Shown here piece after piece: positions 21,720 to 32,729 of a DNA stretch of 64,000 nucleotides (position 1 is its first letter; every line of letters starts with the position of its first letter). The notes under the pieces were generated by a model, which was not told the DNA's origin, did not search any database, and saw nothing but the letters and a program-made list of their open reading frames with translations. The position numbers were made by a program, and so were the translations under genes. The stretch is taken from contig JABAKD010000021.1 in assembly GCA_012845835.1 (NCBI GenBank), positions 10,609,199-10,673,198 of the forward strand. Direction: 5' to 3'. This DNA is from Undaria pinnatifida. Lineage: Eukaryota; Sar; Phaeophyceae; Laminariales; Alariaceae.

Positions 21720-23850
21720 GAGAGTGGCCGCACACAGCCCTTCGCTTAACCTGGGTTCGGTGTTCAGGGAAGCGGGGCGGGGGGGGAAAGAGAGAGGGGG
21801 GGGGAGGGCAGCACGTACGTTTAGGCGGTGCGCGGGGGTGTGATGAATTGAGTAGGCCAGTCTGCACTCAGTCTGGGGAGGGAGGGGGGAGCGTACGGTG
21901 AAGGGGGGGCACGTATTATACGTCTGGGTGGTGCGTGGGGGGGTGGGGGGACGGTGAACCGACGAATTAACGGAAACTCGCCTCTGATCTCCCTCTTGTT
22001 TTGGATTCGTTCCACAAAGCAGAGAAACTAACTTGCTGGCGCGGGGTAGTGACGAACACGTTTTATGAGTCGTTGCACTTGTACTACAGCAGTAGAAAAC
22101 TATTGTACGAAAATACGAGCGAACTATGGCGCACACCATTAACTACAAGTAATTTTAGCGCAAAGACACTAAACACGAGTAATTAGTGTGCAATGGTGAT
22201 GACCAGCCCAGTAGCAGTGCAGCACACTAAATACAGGTGATTGGGGTCGGGACACAAGTGAGCACGATGCTGATGACATCATGCCGGCATACTATTAATA
22301 CAGCACTTGGTTAGGATATACCAGCGATACCGGATACGTAATGCTAAGCGAGTACCAGGTAGCATATAGACACAATCCAGCGTCCACGCACAATATGGGA
22401 GTGCGACTGCTGCAATTGTGAATATATACGAACGTCAACGCAAACAGAACTACCCCAACCACAAGGTGCGGATGGGGAGAACTGGCGGTAGTGACAGCAG
22501 AAACGGAGTGCTCAGCGAGGGTTGCGTTGCCCGCGGTAGGCAGATGCTTCGTGCGAAAGAGGAAAGTGGTAACACACCAGGTGCCCGTAGTATACATCAG
22601 CAGGCTCAAGTCAGCACCACCACCAAGGTAGCCCAAGTATTAGTCGTGAAAATCTTGGGCCTAAGCGACTCAAGCAAGTGCCATCAGCTATACAGCAAAC
22701 AATAGACAAGGAGAGGTGCGATACCTACCAGCAGCCCACCAGCCAGCGCAGGAAGGTATCAAGTACGATGTGTAGTGCAGCTACAGCAGCAGTATCATCA
22801 CAAGGCGGAAGAGTCCTGTAGTCTAGGCGGGGACGGCAAGATACCACGCACCTCTCAGCCGCCAACGCGAGGGTGAAGAACGGGTGAGGCCATCAGAGGT
22901 AGCATCGCATGGTCTCCCGCTTCGTTCCTGTCTGCCCAATCTGGTTTGTGAGAGGGGCTGCACCGAGCCACGAGCAACGACGCTCAAGGCGGAGCAAACA
23001 AATTCCAATGGTTGACGAGGAAGATTACTGAAAAATAATACGGTCCCCCATCCCCTACTAGAAAGGACCTTGGGAAAAATCGAAACGCTTATTATCGAAC
23101 TCTTCTCCTTCTACTCTTTCTACGACCACTCTCGCTAGCCCTCTTCGTGTTCGTCGAGCTTCGAGCTTCAGAGTGCACGAATACTGCTGCCTGTTGCCTG
23201 CTGCCTGCTACATAGCAAGGAGTTGCTTTCCTGTACCTTCGTTCACAAGGTACGAGCTTGTACGTGCGTGTTGGGAGCAAGCAGTGAACCTGTGTCGTCT
23301 CAGGTCGATGTAAAGTCTCTTGCGTTTTTGCTGCTGCCTCTGCTGCTGTATTTTCTGTACGATGTACGATGTGCTGCTGTGCTGATGTGCTGCTACGTGC
23401 GGTTTGCGTAATATGCACACCAGGTACCATAGACGAGCTATTAATAGCAGCAACACCTTGCTTTAAATGAGTGGCATTCTGTCCTTATACGCTTTGTGTT
23501 GGTCTCAAGCTTGGCAGACATCAGTGTCATCCATTCGATCCGTAATCCGCGAAAGCATCTCGTCAATGCGAACCGTAGATCTCAGTGCGGTGCATCATCT
23601 ACGGTACACACAGCAAGCAGACGAGCAGGACCGCCAGCTCTCGTTTGCTCCTTGCGTGCCTTTGCTCCAGCTGCTGCTGTTGCTTCTACTGGTTTGGGCT
23701 GATCTGCTGCTGGATTACGTTGTTGGGTCGTGCGTCGTATCATATACCAGGCACCTGGTATCATCATAATGTTACGGCTCTGCATTAGACTATAGCTACT
23801 GCTGTACTCGTTGGTTGCCGTCTACCAGATACTGTATGTGCTACAAGGAC
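21720..23850. other. Upstream region of the LRR gene; no other gene seen
   Basis: The LRR frame stays open to 22139, so 21720-22139 may be 5' UTR or extra coding sequence. Beyond that the DNA is unique-looking and rich in the ten-base palindrome-like string TACCAGGTAC and variants. No supported exon was found. Confidence 0.4.
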
Positions 23851-24156
23851 GACGCTCCGCGGGCGGCAGACGCCGCCCGCTACGCTGGCGCAAGGAAGAA
23901 TACAACTACCAGTAAATGTGAAGGCGGCAGAAAGAAGAGGTCCATGATTTGGTGCATCTAGCGAGTTGATAATGCCAAGAGCTGCTTTATACGCAGAACC
24001 GGTTGCCCTGTGCTGTGTATTTTTGTTGGCGATGTCACGTTCTGATCGCCAGCATGGGTGTAATTTTCGAACAAAGAGGACCGAGAGAAACAATCAAATG
24101 AAGAACGCGAAAATAAGACTTGTAAACACGTACATCATACATACCGGTCGGTACCG
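23850..24156 (+). repeat. Dispersed about 300-bp repeat, copy 1 of 2
   Basis: Shared with 25110-25473 in the same orientation. The blocks are ACGCCGCCCGCTACGCT, GCGCAAGGAAGAATACAAC, GAAAGAAGAGGTCCATGA, GTTGATAATGCCAAGAG, GCGATGTCACGTTCTGATCG and ACATACCGGTCGGTAC. The copies are diverged by substitutions and small indels. No protein family recognised. Confidence 0.7.
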
Positions 24157-24189
24157 AGTATCGCATGATACCTGGTACTGCTCTATGTT

Positions 24190-24845
24190 CAAAAGAAGCA
24201 CAGCGCAGCACGCCACAGCAGCGCAGGGCAAGGCACGGCGCCGCACGGCACCGCACAGCGCTGCGCTGCTGAACTACAACTGGGCTGAGCTGAGCTGTGA
24301 GGGCATGTTTTTTGTTATTCAACATACAGTACCTGGCACGTAAGCAGCGGTAGTAGTTCCTGTGGTGTGACACTGTGGTATGACATTTGGAATCATACTT
24401 GGCATTGTAGGAAAAGTACAAACAACACGCAGCACGGCACAGCATTGCACAGCACCGTGCAGCAGTAGTACCGAACCGCACGGCATGGCACGGGCAGGGC
24501 ACGGCAGGGATCGGCTGGGCACGGCCCGGCGCGGCACTGCACGGCGCTGCGCCGCTGAGCTAGCGCTGCGGTGCGCTCTGCTGAGCGGAGGCGAGTTGAT
24601 GATGCGCCAAGCTAAACCAAGCTGGGACCTAGTAGCGCACAACACCTCACAGCATCGCACAGCAGTACCGCGCCGAACGGCACACCAGAGCACGCCAGGG
24701 AACGGCACTGCATGGCGCTGCGCTGCTGAGCTAACGCTGTGTTGCTGAGCTAGCGCTGCTGGGCGCTGCTGGGCGGAGCTGAGCTGATGATGTGATGAGC
24801 CCACCTGAGCTGATGATGTGATGAGCCCACCTGAGCTCATCAGGA
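24190..24845 (+). repeat. GCACAGCAC-type degenerate tandem repeat
   Basis: Short units (CAGCACGGCA, GCGCTGCGC, GAGCTGATGATGTGATGAGC) repeat for about 650 bases, including an exact-looking doublet at about 24780-24840. The long open frames over it are repeat products. Confidence 0.6.
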
Positions 24846-25109
24846 TGGGACCTCTTCTGGTAGGATGAAAGCTTCGTGCAACTACAAAAAAAACAACGTG
24901 AAGAAATCAAAGAAAAGCTGGACCGTTCGGCAAGTAACGAGAGGAGGCGGTGTCCAGGTAGTATGGCATGTGTTACCCCCCAAAAACAGGAGTTATAAAC
25001 TTAGGGGGAGCAAAAAAATCAAGTTCCCCAAATAGAGACTTGTAAACTTGAATTTTGAAAAAATATTTTACAAGCGCTGAGAAGCGCTGTTTCCGGCATC
25101 GGAGCCCGC

Positions 25110-25473
25110 TCAGCCGTCCGGACAAGAAAATGGCGGCTAACGCCGCCCGCCACGCTCTCGCAAGGAAGAGTACAACAGGGTGTGAAAGGGGCTGAAAGAA
25201 GAGGCACATGAATCGATGCAACTAGCTATTTGATAACAAAAAGAGGGCTACTTGAAGGGGCAAAAAGAAGAGGATTTGGTCATGCAAAGAACTACTTGTG
25301 CAGAACTTAATTGCCTTGTGCTGTCCTGTGTTCTTGCTGTCGATGTCACGTTTTGATCGGCTGAACGGGTGTGTTTTGCGAAGAACAACAAGCATAAAGA
25401 CGACGGAGAGAGGACCACCAATGAAGAAAGCGAACAGACGAGTACACAGCAGTACACACGTACATACCGGTAC
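25110..25473 (+). repeat. Dispersed about 300-bp repeat, copy 2 of 2
   Basis: Partner of 23850-24156, with an extra AAAAAGAGG-containing segment near 25235-25275. It ends at CACGTACATACCGGTAC. Confidence 0.7.
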
Positions 25474-25612
25474 TTTTGAGGTGTTGAGGGCTGAGTGCGC
25501 TGTGCTGTGCTGTTCTGTCCTTGTGATACATGCTCGACGGCTACCTGCTAACTACTGCTGTAGCTCTAAAACTTGCAAATGCCAAGAGCCCCGCCGCCAT
25601 GCCCCCCCTCCT

Positions 25613-25939
25613 TTAGAAGCCACCCTCGGCAGCTCTATGGCCTCTCACAGTATCCACTATATCCACTAAATTCAGCTCTTTAGTGCAGACCGGGAAGCAT
25701 ACATGTCCATGTAAAATATGCTCTTTTTTTTGGCGTGATGTAGTCCGGCGGCCGAAGTTTTTTTCTCGCCCTTTCGGCTGCAGGGCAAGCAAGGGAGCCG
25801 TCGGTATATCACGACGCATGTTTGGATCCCAGCCGAGCTCCTTGGCGGTGCTTTGAGCATTCAGTGTCATTGAACTGGATATTTTCGTCAAGGGGTTGTG
25901 TTCCGGCTCGCTAAGAAAGCAGTAGCCCATGCGTATCAT
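25613..25939 (-). CDS. Unrecognised open frame, 108 codons
   Basis: Unlike its neighbours, this frame has balanced composition with no repeat content (MIRMGYCFLSEPEHNPLTK, then ELGWDPNMRRDIPTAPLL and a Lys/Arg-rich stretch). It could be an exon, a fragment of a mobile-element protein, or chance. I see no firm splice sites or known motif. Confidence 0.25.
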   Translation of the reverse strand: MIRMGYCFLSEPEHNPLTKISSSMTLNAQSTAKELGWDPNMRRDIPTAPLLALQPKGREKNFGRRTTSRQKKEHILHGHVCFPVCTKELNLVDIVDTVRGHRAAEGGF

Positions 25940-27094
25940 CGGAACGCCTGTGCTCCCCCTTCTCGACTTGCGACGCCCCCGAGATATGAAATCAACCCGA
26001 AGGGGAAGGTTGTATGATTAAGCACACAAGTTCAAAAACAACGCACAGCAGCGGCGTGGAACATGTGGTGGACGTGTCAGCAAAGAGAGATGGTTGTTTC
26101 CATCAGTGTGCGACAATATTCCGGACTAAAAATGGTACCGGTATATGATGTCTACAATGGACGGCGGTCCGTCACAGGGCTGAGTGCCAGCGGTACGTGA
26201 AAAATATTGAAAAAAAAAATTGGTGGCATTATATATCTGCGTACAAAAAACGTTGACGTAGTTTTAGAAACACGTATGGCCGAGGTTAGAAAAAAAAAAA
26301 AAAAACGTCGGCAATAAAGAGCCGACAGTAGTTTTGAGAGGCCAGGGAACTGCCGTGGGTGGCTTCCGAAGGCATCGAGATCACAGTAGGTAGGTCTTGT
26401 GTCCTGAACCTACTGCAGCCGCCGCCGTCGCTGCTGCCGCTGCTAGTAGTCGTACAGTACTCATACCTGCTGCTGTTGTTGTTCCTGTTGCGACTGCTGT
26501 AGGGCGTGCTATTGTTGTGGACTACCAGGTACAACTGTAGTACCAGCAGACGATGCCAGCGTCACTCTCTGCGAACAACTAGCACGCAGCTTGCAAAGGC
26601 GACTATCGACCCTTGATTCGACGAGCTCACAGCTGACGTCGTCAGAATAGTTTTATAAACTAGCATGCAGCTTGCATGTTTTGCCCTCACCCGATGCTAC
26701 GCATGTACGGGTATTCACTGGTATACAACTAGTGTTAACCCAGTCCAAGAGCGCCAAGAACGCTTTCTTGCTCTGCTTTGTGCTACAGTGTACCAGGTGA
26801 TACATACCAACACCACTTACGTACCTATTTAGTACCATACCTGGTATCATATGTAAAGTATTGCTTTTATTTCATGCATATAATGGGACACATTTGGATT
26901 TGCCGTTACGAAGATCTCAGGTTAACGCCTACCAGGTGCCCTGGTATGGGATACCGCCCTTGTTTCACGCTGTCCTCGCCTGCATCCGATTTTCCCTCCA
27001 AGCATTCCACCTTGGAACTCCTCTCCGTGTAACCCCCCGCATGTTCGACGCTGTCATATATATGGAAGAAAGTAAAGTAATTGCAAGATGCCGA
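25940..27094. other. No gene recognised
   Basis: Contains A runs (26289-26304), a CTGCTGCTGTTGTTG run (about 26465-26495), and at 26578-26665 a short copy of the CACGCAGCTTGCA dispersed repeat. Several TACCAGGTRNTAC strings lie at 26790-26950. Confidence 0.45.
26578..26665 (+). repeat. Dispersed repeat (CACGCAGCTTGCA family), short copy
   Basis: CACGCAGCTTGCAAAGGCGA, ATCGACCCTTGATTCGACG and AGCTCACAGCTGACGTCGTC match 47880-47970 closely. Confidence 0.6.
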
Positions 27095-27280
27095 AGCCCG
27101 CCTCGCAAGTGGTTCTTCGTATTATAGCATGGAGCTCGCCTTTCATGCGAATCGCCGAGCACCTCCCGGCGATTCGCGCTTGGTACAAGCAACGTCTGCC
27201 TGCTCTGTGCAACGCTGATGTGCTCCGTCCCGGCATTGTAGGTGTGCGGCTTAACCCCCCGCCCCTCCCCCCTCCTCCCT
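27095..27280 (+). repeat. C-tailed short interspersed repeat, near-full copy
   Basis: CGCAAGTGGTTCTTCGTATT, GCGAATCGCCGAGCACC, GATTCGCGCTTGGTACAAG, CGTCTGCCTGCTCTGTG, GATGTGCTCCGTCCCGGC, ATTGTAGGTGTGCGG and then a C-rich tract. Confidence 0.7.
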
Positions 27281-27584
27281 TGCTTCCCCGCCAGGTTGCT
27301 GTAACATACCGGTGGATCGTCGAGTCTTTCTTCCTTAAATTGCGTGTTGTTCTTCGGCAAAGAAGGGCGGTGTTTCCATTGTCTGTCCTTTAGCGGGGAG
27401 GGGGTTCTGCTTTCAGTGTTTGCGATTTACACGGAAGGCGTGTGGCGGGTGGGAGGGACAGGGCGCGTGAGGAGCTATACCCTGCGGGAGGACGATCGGC
27501 TGAAGGGACGGGGGAGTGGGTGGTGGACGAGGGGTGGGAGAGGAAGTGCGAGCTTTTTGGTTGGGGAAAGGGGCGGGGGAAGAA

Positions 27585-30500
27585 ATGACGATCCCTATCT
27601 GGGGACTCGCGAAGGGCCAGGCCATCTTCAAGTTGAACAGTCGGGTGATGACGAAATTGATGCCCTCGATCAAGGAGGTCAAATGCGTCATGAACCCCTT
27701 GGACGGTGGCCACAGCACGGCAGCAAAGTGAGACAGAGATGTAATGGGGGAGAGAAGGGGCGGGAGGGGGGAGGGAAGGAGGTTTCGGGAGGGAGAGCGG
27801 GAGGGAGGGATGGAGGAGGGAGGGAGGGGGTTACTCATTTAGTATATGGCCGTAGTCGTATGACCATAAACCCTCGCATCCGTATATTGCCGGGATGGAG
27901 CACGTCGGTTTTTCACCAAGCAGACCTTGTTTGCGCGAGAAATGGGGAGGGGGGGGGGGGGTACTGAGATCGTAGCCCCTCGCATCCCTACAATGCCGGA
28001 ACGCCGCACGTCGGGTTTTCATCGACTAGGTAGACATCGCGTGCACCAAGCGCGAAGCGCCGTGTGGTGTTCGGTGAGTTCCATGAAGGGTGGGTTGCAT
28101 CCCGCTAAGAATCACTTGTCAGCCGGACTTCGGCACTTTTTGTGTACTTTATCGCTCATCGGATGACAGCTTCGAATGCATTAATTTGTTTTCTGGTTTG
28201 GCCACTTCCAGAGACAGCAAGGGTAATGCTATGGAACTGCCTCGTGGATGCACTAACATAACACACTACGTGATATCATCGCCCTTGCACGGAGTCATTC
28301 CAATCCGCACAATGATCTATTAATGAATCAGCCACGATCTCGGTTACCGTCAAAACTTGAAAACGAGAAGAAAAAAACCATGCCCTGGTGGTCTACAGTA
28401 GCTCACGCAGTCAGCGGCGTGTTTACAGCGTCGTTGCCAACCGATGTCAACCCCAGCAACGCAGCAGCAACAGCAGAAGCGCGGACGGAGAAGGTGTGCG
28501 CCTAAGGGCGGGGGAGAGATGAGAGTCGCGTTCTTGTTTTTGTCATTGTCCTTGTTCTTGTCATTTGTTGGTGTTTTTTTTGTTCTGGTCCTTGTTCTTC
28601 CTTTTTTTTATGTGTTCCTGTCCCTGTTTTTCGTCGCACCTGTTCTTGTTCTCGTTCTCCTTGCCCGCTCCTTTCTTGCTCTTCACGTCCATTGGCAACG
28701 GATTTGTCGCTTGTTTCTGTCCGACAGGGAGGTGTGGCGACGCCTTCAATCCGGCGTGGTGAGTGAGAGGGGCGGTGAAGTATTGTTCTTTCGATAAACC
28801 CCTTTGGAGACTTGAGAGGGGAAGAATGTAAAAAAAACTGACGAACACAGCATAGACCAGAAGAAGCAGCCCGGCTCACTGGGGTAGAGACATGCCCGAA
28901 CTGGCACGAAAGGTGCAGCGCGACACGCGTGCAGCATGGTGATACTCGTACTGCAATAGTGCTTCCTCTGTAGCGCCGGTATGTGCCAACGGGAAAACCG
29001 GCGCTATAGCGGGCAGCCGGCGCTACTCCGGATTGGGAAATATGTAGGTTTTAGTATGGATATGAGAAACTGTGCCAAGCGTTTTCACAGGCACTATAGC
29101 GGGCAACCGGCGCTACTCAACCGGCACTATATAGTGTACATCAGGCAATTTCACAGGTAGTGGGACACCGGCGCTACTCAAATGGCGCCATAGAGGGACC
29201 ACTACTGCACGTCAAGCAATTTCACAGGGACTATAGCGGGATACAGGCGCAACTCAACCGGCACTATCGAGGGACCGCTAGTGTAGTTCAAGCACTTTTA
29301 ACAGGCACTGTAGCGGGGTAGCGGGCAACCGGAGCTATAGAGGGAGCACTGCCGTACTGCACTCTCTAGACGCTTGAGATAAAATCACAATCGCCGCTTT
29401 TGTTTTGTCGCTATACATGGGCCCCACGAGGGTTGATGTATCTGGTATGTGAGTGTGAGAAGCTGATAATCACGCAACTACGTAGGCTAGAATGCAAATC
29501 ACAACTACTGTGACGGTTATAACCCGTCCCCAGGTTCGGGCTCCCGGGTTAACCCGTCCCCCGGTTCCCGGGTTTCAGGACGAGTTTCGGGTTAGGGTTG
29601 GGCTTAGGGGCTATCACTCCCCGTCGGTGGACAACTCTCTGACGATTCCGACCCTGACGACCGCCTTTTGGTTTCTTCCTTTTTTGTGTGCGCGTGTGTA
29701 TGTGCGTGTGTGCGTGTGCGTGTATGTATGCACGCAGTTAACGAGCGCCAGCCCGGAAACTAAGATTGTGCGAGAGTACAAGTACGAAGCCTGCTGGCCG
29801 ATGGTTGAGGCTTCATACGGTGAGTGATCCGCTGCAAACGCCTGGAACTAGCATTCAGGAGGGTCATCGACTTAATTACTTCCCCAGGACATACACACTC
29901 CGTAGCACGCGCGATCGAAGTATCACACGCAGCCTGTAAGTATATGGGGGTTTCGATGAAATCCTCGATCTACAAGCCGAGGTGTTTTTTTTTCATTATT
30001 TTGTTCGAATGCTTTCATAGCGCTAAACGCTAAACGCTAAACGACAGCGCTAACAAACACAGCAACTACGCTATAGTGTATCTGACGCTAGTGCTGATGC
30101 TAGTGCGAACGTAGGGGTTACGCCAGTGTTATCGCTTTTAGTAGTTCCAGCGCTAATGCCACCGCTAAGCTGACGCTATGCTAACGCTACCGCTAACGAA
30201 CGGTGAGTGGCTCGCTTCAACCGCTAAGGGCCCAAATTAACGAGGAACTTGCCAAATCGAATTTCATTTTTTTTTTTTTTAATTTCATGAAAAATACACG
30301 AAAAATTCAACTTTGGTTCTTATCAAGGAACGGCGCAGTGCGTTCCAGGAAATAAAAAAATTAAAAAAACGCAAAAGGGTCTACGAACACCCGTGGGCAA
30401 CGACCGAGGCGAGCGATGGCTCGCGTCCTCCCCGGAGCGCCGCGGCTAGCCGCAGATTCTTTTGGCCGGCAGCGGCTTGGAGGCTATGGCTCTAGGTGTC

Positions 30501-32729
30501 TCTTGGATGGGCTGGCGCCACCCCGCCGCCCGACACGGGCAGCAGCAACGGGGATATAGCCGTCGAACTTCTGAGCGAAGTCATCATGTGGTAGTTGATC
30601 GTGTAACTTTCGAGGTGCAGGGCGACGAAAAACTGGGTTTGCGGCGGTCTCGGTTGTTTTCGAAGCGTCGCAGGCGGTCTCGCTGTGCTAAGGACCTTCG
30701 GAGGCCGCGCTGCGGCTGCTCCGGTGGTCCTACCTCTCGCAATGTTGGCTTCTCGCCTCTCAATCAGCCGACGACATGGCACCAATTCGCGTGGCCGGCT
30801 TCGGTTACACAGAACAAGCCATGTCTAGGTGGACAAACTCCCTAAATTCAATTTTGATTTTCGACTAAATTCGACCGAGAAAGTCTTTTTTTACTTCTTT
30901 GTTGAATTTGATTTTTCGTAATAATTCTGAGAATGCCTGCTTGGTGATTCATTTCTTGACCAATCAGATGCAAATTAAATTCAATTCTATAAAAAAAATC
31001 GAAATTCGATTTTGCAAGTTCCTCGTTAATCTGGGCCCTGAGGCTAGCGCTAAGCGCTAAACGCTAGCGTTAACTAACACGCTAGCGATACAAGTAGCGA
31101 TGACGCTATGTTTTAGCTGACGCTACCGGCGGTGCTGACGCTGCAGCTAGTGCTAGCGCCAATGCTATCCCCAATGCTAACACGTTTTTTTTTACCGGTT
31201 CATCTTCGTTATCGCCAGGGTTGGGCACCGGAGTCCTTTTGGGGCCCGATCGGTTATTTCACCGATCGGATATTATCTCAGGTTTCCGGTTATTTGGACG
31301 AAATAACCGAGATCGAAACCGAGGAGTTTCCGGTCGGTTATTCGGTCGGTTATTTCACATAATTGGCTATTTTGCGGCACGTTCGCACCCCCAAGGGAAC
31401 CCCCCCCCGGTAGTATTCGGGTGCTCGTCTGCCGGCACATCAGCACATCACCCTGTACAAGGAATACGTCTCGCTCCGCCATTCGGGCAGGGATAAAGCC
31501 CGCTGCCCGAGCTGCAAAGCCACCGTCACATGTCACATGCAAAGGCGGGAACACAAGCAACCTATGGCGTCATTTCAAGGCTTGCGACAGGAAGGAATAC
31601 ACCAAAGCCAGCGGCTCCGGGGGCCTGACCCCCCCCGGCCCCCCCTGCCCCTGGTCCAGGGCCCCGGAGCCGCTGGCTTTGGTGTATTCCTCCCTGTCGC
31701 AAGCCTTGAAATGACGCCATAGGTTGCTTGTGCTCCCGCCTTTGCATGTGACGGTGGCTTTGCAGCTCGGGCAGCGGGCTTTATCCCTGCTCGAATGGCG
31801 GAGCCAGCCGTATTCCTTGTACAGGATACAGCCCAAGTGGCTGTTCTGGACGAAACCACCGTTGGGTACGGGCTGGAGTCGGGTCGCCGAGACGAGTCTC
31901 CCTGTCAACGATCAGCACCTCGGCGTCCGAGGGCTCTGTGACCGTTCATCTCGCCGATTCCACCTACATTCCCGCCATCATCGGCACTGCCATCAGTAAG
32001 CTGAACGGCCTCGGCGCTGCTGGCCATTGTCCTTTGCCCTGCTGTGCTGCTGTGATGCTGCGATGGTTACTGCTGTGCGCTGTGCTTGTGTGCTGACATA
32101 CAGGGGTTTCCATACAGATACAGAGGCGTTTTACGGGGTAGGGGATAGGGTACACATAAATCGACCGGAAATAACCGGTCCGGTTGTATCCGGTCGGTTA
32201 TTTGAAGCAATCGAATAACCGGTTTCGAAATGTCTGGTTTTCGTAACCGAAAACCGGATCGCGGTTTCCGGTTAATAACCGTAGATCGGTCCCGGTGCCC
32301 ACCTCTGGGTATCGCTGGTATTTACCAGTATTTATTGTTCTGGTGTCTTTCTGTTGCATTTCGTATTAATCTTGTTTCGTTTCATGTCGGTTCGTGTCGG
32401 TTCGTTGTCGTTTCACTTAGTGGCTTGTGGCCTCGTTGCGTGTTCGCTTCATCTCTTCGTGATAGTTTCATGTTTTCTTATTTTTTTGTGTCGTTTCCGT
32501 TTCCGTTTAGTTTCGTTTCGTGTCTTAACCGTTTCGTTTCATTTCGATGTAGTTAACGTTTGTTTCGTTTCCGTCTCCGTCTCGGTTTCGTTTCGTTTTT
32601 ACAGTGGACGGCACGGTAAGGAAGTGGTGGGCGCACGTTCTCCCCGCGCACACGCTATTGGCGGAGGTATTCATGTACGCACAGATGGCGTATAACAACC
32701 CCGACAATCCGGCCAACAAGAACAAATAG
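27585..32729 (+). CDS. mL53-like mitochondrial ribosomal protein, complete, four exons
   Basis: The exons are 27585-27727, 28728-28758, 29738-29819 and 32605-32729. Phases are 2, 0 and 1, all splice sites are GT-AG, and the product is 126 residues. The protein reads MTIPIWGLAKGQAIFKL, then the thioredoxin-like core SIKEVKCVMNPLDGGHSTA, a helix KEVWRRLQSGVLTSASPE, the strand TKIVREYKYEACWPMVEA, SYVDGTVRKWW and the helix LPAHTLLAEVFMYAQMA. This strand-NP-helix-strand-strand-helix order is that of mL53 (human MRPL53, fungal MRPL44), a large-subunit mitoribosome protein of the L51/S25/CI-B8 fold. The usual length is about 100-120 residues. Exon 2 is only 31 nt. Intron 3 (2785 bp) carries a PIF/Harbinger-like and a hAT element. 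The first residues may contribute to mitochondrial targeting. The alternative is another member of the same fold. Confidence 0.85.
27843..27947 (-). repeat. C-tailed short interspersed repeat, 3' half
   Basis: In intron 1 of the mL53-like gene, inverted. It contains GCCGTAGTCGTATGACCAT, ACCCTCGCATCCGTATATTG and GGAGCACGTCGGTTTTTCACC. A G tract (about 27946-27961) separates it from the next copy. Confidence 0.65.
27965..28140 (-). repeat. C-tailed short interspersed repeat, near-full copy
   Basis: Inverted. The G tract before 27961 and GTACTGAGATC form its C-tailed 3' end. The body runs through CCCTCGCATCCCTACAATG, GCACGTCGGGTTTTCATCG, AAGCGCGAAGCGCCGTG and GCCGGACTTCGGCAC. Confidence 0.75.
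28940..29360 (+). repeat. Minisatellite, about 62-70 bp unit (GGCGCTATAGCGGGC)
   Basis: About six drifting units carry TTTCACAGGCACTATAGCGG, GCAACCGGCGCTACTC and TAGAGGGACCACTA. The right edge of the window (63870-64000) has a homologous start of the same array, including CTCCGCATGCCG and GCCAAGCGATTTCGCAGGC. It lies in intron 2 of the mL53-like gene. Confidence 0.7.
30015..30205. repeat. GCTAAC/GCTAAA hexanucleotide field, left of transposon
   Basis: CGCTAAACGCTAAACGCTAA and drifting variants run up to the transposon at 30228. The same field resumes at 31040-31190, so the element inserted into a pre-existing hexamer array. Confidence 0.7.
30228..31038 (+). mobile_element. PIF/Harbinger-like non-autonomous element, copy 1
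   Basis: Bounded by GGGCCCAAATTAACGAGG and, inverted, CCTCGTTAATCTGGGCCC; the terminal repeats extend about 39 bases with few mismatches. The flanks are TAA and TGA, one change from a TAA duplication. TWA duplications and GG-rich ends are typical of PIF/Harbinger. It is almost identical to 52092-52903, which lies inverted, so activity was fairly recent. The internal frames (for example one with WMGWRHPAARHGQQQRGYS) are not a recognisable transposase. It sits in intron 3 of the mL53-like gene, sense to its copy-1 frame. Confidence 0.8.
31216..32307. mobile_element. hAT-type DNA transposon, non-autonomous, 1092 bp
   Basis: The ends are CAGGGTTGGGCACCGG and, inverted, CAGAGGTGGGCACCGG. An 8-bp target duplication differs at one base (GTTATCGC at 31208, GGTATCGC at 32308). 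Both length and terminal sequence are typical of hAT. Subterminal regions are filled with CGGTTATTTCG-type repeats. The middle (about 31456-31826) is a long palindrome with a C-rich spacer at about 31621-31662. No transposase core is present. It lies in intron 3 of the mL53-like gene. Confidence 0.85.
31570..31908 (-). CDS. BED-type zinc-finger fragment of the hAT element
   Basis: The frame reads LYKEYGWLRHSSRDKARCPSC, then KATVTCKGGSTSNLWRHFKA, then CDREEYTKAS. This is the C-x2-C, S-T-S-N-L-x-R-H layout of a BED finger, the DNA-binding domain at the start of hAT transposases. The last ligand is Cys rather than His. The other arm of the palindrome encodes the same finger on the plus strand (about 31456-31620), with a 6-base internal duplication (CACATGTCACATG). 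The catalytic part that should follow is missing on both arms. Confidence 0.75.
   Translation of the reverse strand: MTGRLVSATRLQPVPNGGFVQNSHLGCILYKEYGWLRHSSRDKARCPSCKATVTCKGGSTSNLWRHFKACDREEYTKASGSGALDQGQGGPGGVRPPEPLALVYSFLSQALK

Noticed and set aside
20112-22139. A single 675-codon minus-strand gene
   Set aside because: The part from 20425 down to 20112 reads through a clear GTAAGG donor into poly-C and repeat DNA. The LRR gene leaves this frame at 20426.
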